This document shows, piece after piece, positions 57,831 to 64,000 of a stretch of 64,000 nt of DNA (position 1 is the stretch's first letter; every line of letters starts with the position of its first letter). Location: positions 21,477,501 through 21,541,500 of the forward strand of contig NC_084489.1 in assembly GCF_030035675.1 (NCBI RefSeq), in the 5' to 3' direction. The stretch comes from Rhineura floridana. Its lineage: Eukaryota > Chordata > Lepidosauria > Squamata > Rhineuridae. The translations under genes were made by a program, and so were the position numbers. The notes below the pieces were generated by a model. That model was not told the origin of the DNA and searched no databases. It was given only the letters and a program-made list of their open reading frames with translations.

Positions 57831-59404
57831 ATTGCTAGTGTGAGGGCCTGATCCAGAGCAGGATACTAGAATGTGGACAGGAGGGTTTTAATCCTTTGCT
57901 TCCCACTATGGTCCTAATCTGGATCACACATATCTCCTATGCTAACAATTTGTATAGGAAAAAACTCTCATTGATTGGGAGATTATTGCAGGATACAGCA
58001 GTCGTGACAGCAGCTAATTATTGTATGGTTTGGTTCTGAGACAGTAGCTTGTCTAAGATCACCTAGTCAGTTCACAGCAGAGGCAAGATTCAAATTGGAA
58101 CAGTTACACAGATGTGTCACGAACTACTAAGAACTGCCTCACATAGTGAGACATATACCTGCAGCCTTCCATGAGAGAACCTTCCAGATCTGACCTGGCT
58201 CCAACCACCCAGGCTAACCATTGGCACCTCCTGGGTAGGAAGGTGTATAAAGGATTTTATTTTTCAGCTGAGCCTGTAGTAACTGTGCTGTAGTATGTCT
58301 TAAGTTTCTCAGCTTGGTCTTTGGGTCTGACTCCTTGCTTGCTCTGTAATCATATTGCTCTTTCGCCCTGACTCACTCCAGATTGCAACTCATGCCCCAG
58401 CCCTGATAGATGGAGAAGGGGTTTAACCCTTTCTTCCACAGAATGGTCACAGAACAAAAATTGTTTTCCTAACCCCCCCCCATCCCAGCTGTTATTTGCT
58501 CCAGGACAGAAACTCCAGTGTGAATCCAGTGCGTCTTGCCCGTATTTTTTTTTGGGGGGGAAGAAACTGCACAGTCTTCCACAACCTGGACATTTGTGTG
58601 GCAAGCCTGGTTCACAAGGGAGGCTATCTGCATTGTCAAAGGGGGGGGCTTAAACTGCTCCTCTAGAACTTTTAAGGGCAGAGGCACAATCAATGTCCCA
58701 CCAATCTCCTCTGCAAAATTTGAACTTTTTCTTAATATTCTCTGAATGTGCAAATATTCAGTGAAATATATGAAACTGAACATCAGCCTCTGATATCTGG
58801 AAATTCTGCAGTAGGAGTCAACATTTGACTGTACTGGACAGGTAGTTTACAGTTCTCTTACATTGTCCCCAGTACGTGACATGTAGATGTCATGTCAATA
58901 TTTGATCACATTTGAAGCTGACATACAGCAGCAATCAATATTTGGCAATATTTTGCCCCTCCCTCTGCCCTAATCAGTTCACCTGTATTATGCACTCATA
59001 CTGTCCTTAATGCTGACACAACTTTTAGGAAATGAACACTGACAAGGCATTCTAGGGATGTTAACACCCTTCAGTCAACTTCACACACATCTACTAATCT
59101 AAACTAGCAGTTTCAAATGTCAAGACTAACCAACTGAGAAGAACGTATAATAATCATTTTAGTCTGTGGGGTTTTGTGGTTTTTACATTCTTTACTAAAC
59201 AAAAGTTAAGTCAGCACTGTGGTTTATTTTAGGCCTAATTCTCCCTGAGGAAGTAAGCATGTGTCTGGGCTTAGTCATTTCAGATTTCTTGTAGAGGCTG
59301 GCATAACTGAACGCTCTTCTATGCAAAAATAAGTTCTGCACAAAATAGAAAACTTGCATGAGTTGGATAAAACTGTTCCTCCTGATGCAGTATAGCCTTG
59401 GAGA
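57831..59404. other. FYCO1 upstream intron, unassigned
   Basis: Near 58114 TGTCACGAACTACTAAG and, further on, GTATAAAGGATTTTATTTTT could belong to an old LTR, but no second border was found. No FYCO1 exon was found here. Confidence 0.35.
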
Positions 59405-61915
59405 GTTTTTACGCAGAAGTACAGGAAGAAATTGATCACACACCAAAACAAGATGTGCTAATAATCATGGGGGATGGGAATGCAAAGGTAGGGAACAGAG
59501 GAAAACTAGGAATTGTGGGGAAATGGGGCTTAGAAGGAAAATTGAGGCTTTAAACTTAGTTGTTAGAGAACCACAAGAACTATGGATTGAAGTCAGAGAC
59601 ATTATCAGGGAAGAATGCAAAAAGACAATACCTCTAGTTTAAAAGAGAGAAAGACCTCACTGGATGTCTGACAAAACTCTTAAAATGGTTAAAGAAAGAA
59701 GGAAGGTAGAAAGCAAAAGGAGATAGAAGCCTAAATGCAATAATACAGCAGTTAGTATTAAGAGAACTATTACAATAGTTATTGTATAGAAATAGAAAAC
59801 AAAAAAGGTAGAACAAGAACTCTATTCGAAAAGATTAGAGAAATTAAAGGGAAATTCAATCCAAGAGTAGGGATGTTGAATAATCAACAGGAGAATACAC
59901 TGACTGACCAAGATGAAATAAAAGGAAGATGGAAGCAATACACTGAAGAACTATATAAAAGAGATGCAAGGATAACAGATTCATTCAGAGGAACTGTATG
60001 ATGAAGAACCAGAAATTTTAGAAAGTGAGGTAAAAGCTGCTCTTAAAATACTTGAAAGAAACTATCACCAGGAACAGATGGCATACCAATAGAGTTGCTA
60101 CAAGTTACTGAGAATGTACAAATTCTAACAAAAATTTGTCAACAAATGGAAAACTAAACGATGGCCCACAGACTGGAAGCGTTCAATATACATCCCAATT
60201 ACAAAGGAAGGGGATCCCAGGGAATGCAGTAATTATCAAACTACTGCGTTAATATCCCATGCAAGTAAAGTAATGCTCAAGATTCTACAATAAAGGCTCT
60301 TACCATATATGGAGCGAGAAATGCCAGACATCCAGGCTGGATTTAGAAAGGGAAGAGGCACCAGAGATCATATTGCAAACATATGCTAGATGATGGAACG
60401 GACCAAGGAATTTCAGAAGAAAATCACCCTGATAGATCACAGCAAAGCCTTTGATTGTGTAGATCATGAAAACCTATGGGATGCTTTAAAAGAAATAGGG
60501 GTGCCACAGCATCTGATTGTCCTGATCTGCAACCTATACTCTGGACAAGAGGCTACTGTAAGGACAGAATATGGAGAAACTGGTTCCCCATCGGAAAGGG
60601 TATGAGACAGGGGTGTATTTTATTACCCTTTTTGTTTAATCTCTATGCAGAATATATCATACGGAAAGCGGGAATAGACCAAGATGAAGGAGGTGTGAAA
60701 ACTGGAGGGAAAAATATAAATTTAAGTTGCGCAGACGATACCATACTACTAGCAGAAACCAGTAATGATTTGAAACAAATGCTGATGAAAGTTAAAGAGA
60801 AAAGTACAGTAGGGCCCCACTTCTCGGCATTCCGCTAATACAGCGCCAGCGGGGCAATCAGCTTCGGGGGGACTGGAGCTCCCTGCACTCCAGCTGATTG
60901 TGCAGGAGGAGGGGAAGATCAGCTGTAGTGTGCTACAGCTGATATTCTCCTCTTCTGACGCGATCAGACTCTCCCGCTCGAGCTGATCGTGCCGGAGGAG
61001 GGGAAGATCAGCTGTAGCATGCTACAGCTGATCTTCTCCTCCTCAGGTGCGGTCAGACTCCCGTACTCCAGCTGATTGCGCCGGAGGAGGGGAAGATCTA
61101 ATCTTCTCCTCCTCTGGTGCAATCAGCAGGTTAGGTTCCAGACCCCTGCACTACAGCTGATCCGCTTTTCGGCGCTTTTTGCTTTTCGGCAGGGGTCTGG
61201 AACCTAACCTGTCGTATGGGTGAGGCCCTACTGTACAAAACCAGGACTACAGCTGAACATCAGGAAGACTAAAGTAATGACAACAGAAGATTCATGTAAC
61301 TTTAAAGTTGACAATGAGGACATTGAACTTGTCAAGGATTATTAATACTTTGCCACAGCCATTAACCAAAATGACAATAGTCAAGAAATTAGAAGAAGGC
61401 TAGGACTGGGGAGAGCAGCTATAAGATAACTAGAAAAGGTCCTCAAATGCAAAGATGCATCACTGAATACTAAAGTCAGGATAATTCCGACCTCTATGTA
61501 CAGATGTGAACATTGGACAGTGAAAAAAGCTGATAAAAGAAAGATCAACTCATTTGAAATGTGGCGTTGGAGGAGAGCTTTGTGGATACCATGGACCGTG
61601 AAAAAGACAAATAATTGGGTGTTAGAACAAATTAAGCCAGAATTGTCACTAGAAGCTAAAATGATGAAACTGAGGTGATCATACTATGGATACACAATGA
61701 GAAGACATGATTCACTAGAAAAGACAATAATGCTGGGAAAAACAGAAGGGAGTAGAAAAAGAGGAAGACCGAACAAGAGATGGATTGATTCCATAAAAGA
61801 AGTCACAGACCTGAACTTACAAGATCTGAACAGGATGGTTTATAACAGATGCTATTCGAGGTTGCTGATTCACAGGGTCACCATAAGTCGACTTGAAGGC
61901 ACATAACAACAACAA
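59405..61915 (+). mobile_element. BovB/RTE-like LINE, 5'-truncated, interrupted by a MITE
   Basis: Endonuclease end (EEIDHTPKQDVLIIMGDGNA), reverse transcriptase (AGFRKGRGT, ALKEIGVPQHLIVLICNLYS, QGCILLPFLFNLYAEYI, catalytic box as CADDTILLAE), and C-terminal part (WTVKKADKRKINSFEMWRWR, TIMLGKTEGSRKRGRPNKRW). Many frameshifts and stops: the RT is split at least at 60361-60605 and 60476-60838, and a 427-bp MITE sits inside it. The tail CATAACAACAACAA ends it. BovB/RTE fits best; Vingi remains possible. Confidence 0.85.
60807..61233. mobile_element. Pogo/Tigger-like MITE inside the LINE
   Basis: 427 bp, ends CAGTAGGGCC and GGCCCTACTG, flanked by TA at 60805-60806 and 61234-61235, the target duplication of Tc1/mariner/pogo elements. 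It contains about three copies of a roughly 85-100 bp unit with CAGCTGAT and GGAGGAGGGGAAGATC. There is no coding capacity. Confidence 0.85.
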
Positions 61916-63151
61916 AGTATCAGCTTTGCACACAGTGTTGAAGGGATTTTGGCCCATTCTTCTTGGCAGATTCGCTCCACGTCATTCAGGTTGGTTGGAC
62001 ATCGCTTGTGGACCGCAATTTTCAAAGAGCACCACAGATTCTCAATGGGATTGAGATCAGGACTTTGACTGGGCCACTGCAGGACATTCACCTTTTTGTT
62101 TTTGAGCCACTCCAATGTTGCTTTGGCCTTGTGCTTGGGATCATTGTCCTGCTGAAAAGTGAATTTCCTCCCAGGTGAAGCAGGTTCTTTTGCAGTATTT
62201 CCCTGTATTTTGCTCTATCCATTCTTCCTTTGATTTTAACAAGATGCCCAGTCCATGCTGATGAGAAGCATCCCCACAGCATGATGCTGCCACTGAAGGA
62301 CAGTGACATCCTTCACTGTAGGGATGGTGTGTCTTGAGACATGGGCAGTGTTAGGTTTGCACCACATATAGCGTTTTGAGTTTTGGCCAAAAAGCTCTAT
62401 TTTGGTCTCATCTGACAACAAAACCTTTTCCCACATCGCCGCTGGGGCACTCATGCTTTCTGGCAAACTCCAGATGTGCTTTCAGATGGTACTTTTTGAG
62501 TAACGGCTTCTTTCTTGCCACCCTCCCATACAGGCCAGTGGTATGCAGAGCTCTTGATATGGTTGACTGGTGCACCATTACTCCACTCCCAGCCACTGAA
62601 CTCTGTAGCTCCTTCAAAGTGATCTGTGGCTTCTCTCACAAGTCTCCTCCTTTTTTGAGAGCTGAGTTCTGAGGGACGGCCTTTTCTTGGCAGTGCCTGG
62701 GTGGCGTGTTGTAGCTTCCACTTCCTGATTATTATAACTGTGCTCACTGGGATATCCAAACACTTGGTTATTAGTCTGTACCCTTTTCCTAATCTATGCA
62801 TTTGTATTACATTATCTCTTACTTCTGCACAATGCTCTTAGGTCTTCATTTTCTTTTAGATCCACAGCCTGACCAATGATACTTCAACAATGGGGTTTTT
62901 ATCCTGACAATGTGACAGAAACTTTAATGATTCACAAGTGGAGGCCAATGGTAAGGTAACTGTGTCCTTGAAAGGGCAATTTCTTACAAACATTTCCCAA
63001 CATAAACCAATGTCACATTACAGTAATTGATTTTGAGTTTCAGTGTTTCAAAATAAAATATCATACAGAATGAAATTACAATGTACCATTTGTAATTCGG
63101 TAATATGAGAGCATTGGTCAGGGGTCTGATTACTTTTGCAAGGCACTGTAA
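61916..63151 (-). mobile_element. Tc1/mariner-type DNA transposon, broken and end-truncated
   Basis: Transposase pieces on the minus strand: helix-turn-helix part (HRLGKGYRLITKCLDIPVST), SAQ-type middle, WGCFS region ([15 protein letters not shown]), and the DDE end with [12 protein letters not shown]. At least four frames are needed, so it is dead. The 5' terminal sequence lies at 63117-63151 (TACAGTGCCTTGCAAAAGTA on the minus strand). The other end is missing where the LINE tail begins. Confidence 0.92.
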
Positions 63152-63831
63152 CTAGCTTTGCACTTGGAAGAGGATGGGCATTTGCTTCTTTACCTCAGAT
63201 AGCAAAATGTCTTGGCCTAGGCCTGATTAAACAAATTTTGGTTATTTAGCGATGCCTTATCTTTATCTTGATGGCTAGACTCAGAGCAGACACAGCGTCT
63301 TCTCTTTTCCTCTGACTGTGGTGTTTTGCTATGTATATAGAAAAAGATCAAAAGGAAGCACCAGATGTGACAGCACTGATAAATACGCATAACCACCGCT
63401 ACTGCCAACTTCAATATGAAATTGAGTCGCAACTGCTAACCACTGCAAGGTAAGTGGATATCTCCTCTTGTATCAGGCTGAAAATCCTAACAGCGTATAT
63501 ATGACATGACAAAATATAGAAGGAACCATCTTTTTTAAAATCAGGCCTTTGCAGGGCCCAGCTGGTTTTTCTAATCCCCTTGAAAGCTATCTCAAGTAGC
63601 TTTCAAATTAGAAATATATTCATCTTCATCCGAGGTTTTGATGTAAAAATGTTTATATTATTATGGTTACTTAAACAGAGCCAGGTTATAAGACAGAGGA
63701 CATTTGCACAATGGGCACAAACAAATTCAGACACTGATGCCCATGATTCCCTTGCTCTTATTTGCCCCTGTATTCTGCAGTTCAGAAAATATTTTGCCTT
63801 CCCCACTAGCAAGGCTACCATGACTCTAAAT

Positions 63832-63971
63832 CAGGAGTGCGGAATGTGTTGCCCTCCAAATGTTGTTGGACTGCACCTTCCATCATCTCTGACCAATGGC
63901 TGTGCTGGCTAGGACTGATGGGACATGGGAGTTTAACAACATCTGGAGGGCTACAGGTCCTTCATCTCTGT
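63832..63971. mobile_element. Foldback MITE
   Basis: CCCTCCAAATGTTGTTGGAC near 63853 is inverted near 63938 (TTTAACAACATCTGGAGGG), with CTTCCATCATCTCTGACCAA inside. The type is widespread in squamate DNA as I recall it. Non-coding. Confidence 0.75.
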
Positions 63972-64000
63972 TCTAATCCTTCCTCAAAATGAGAGCTCTC

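Noticed and set aside
58114-58500. Possible solo LTR beginning TGTCACGAAC
   Set aside because: A TATA-like word follows, but no second border, target duplication or related copy was found in the window.

Overview
The window is vertebrate nuclear DNA, almost certainly from a squamate reptile, most likely a lizard. Three Sauria-type SINEs, CR1, L2-type and BovB-like LINEs, a DIRS element and a Gmr1-type Gypsy element together point to squamates. No bacterial or viral genome features, CRISPR arrays, rRNA or tRNA genes were found.

Two host genes lie in tandem on the minus strand. LZTFL1 is complete: ten coding exons run from 29296 (ATG) down to 6771 (stop), all splice phases fit, and the product is 297 aa (human 299 aa). 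It is a coiled-coil regulator of the BBSome in ciliary trafficking. The four 3'-terminal coding exons of FYCO1, the autophagosome-kinesin adaptor, lie at 55040-54945, 49641-49431, 47651-47542 and 35796-35721. They encode its C-terminal GOLD domain; the rest of FYCO1 lies beyond the right edge. The gene order matches human 3p21.31, but the 6.4 kb between the two genes shows no trace of the CCR9 receptor gene that sits there in human.

Introns and flanks are filled with mobile elements. 1-6770: LZTFL1 3' UTR and downstream DNA with SINE, L2 and hAT-like copies. 8182-13981 (LZTFL1 intron 8): a 5'-truncated CR1 LINE and a Sauria SINE with clear target-site duplications. 16442-23968 (intron 5): a young DIRS-type tyrosine-recombinase retrotransposon of about 6.6 kb, in the same sense as the gene. 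28900-29500: CpG-rich LZTFL1 promoter region. 37569-43433 (last FYCO1 intron): a Gmr1-type Gypsy element with 825/849 bp LTRs and a perfect 5-bp duplication GCGGG. It carries integrase before reverse transcriptase and a SCAN-like capsid region. 51838-52719: a related solo LTR. 59405-63151: a BovB-like LINE containing a pogo-type MITE and abutting a broken Tc1 transposon.

The most interesting points are the SCAN-like Gmr1 fossil with a tRNA-Leu primer-site motif inside each LTR, the young DIRS element with two tandem repeat families at its 5' end, a short palindromic repeat seen at least 12 times, and the missing CCR9. No wholly new biological system could be supported.
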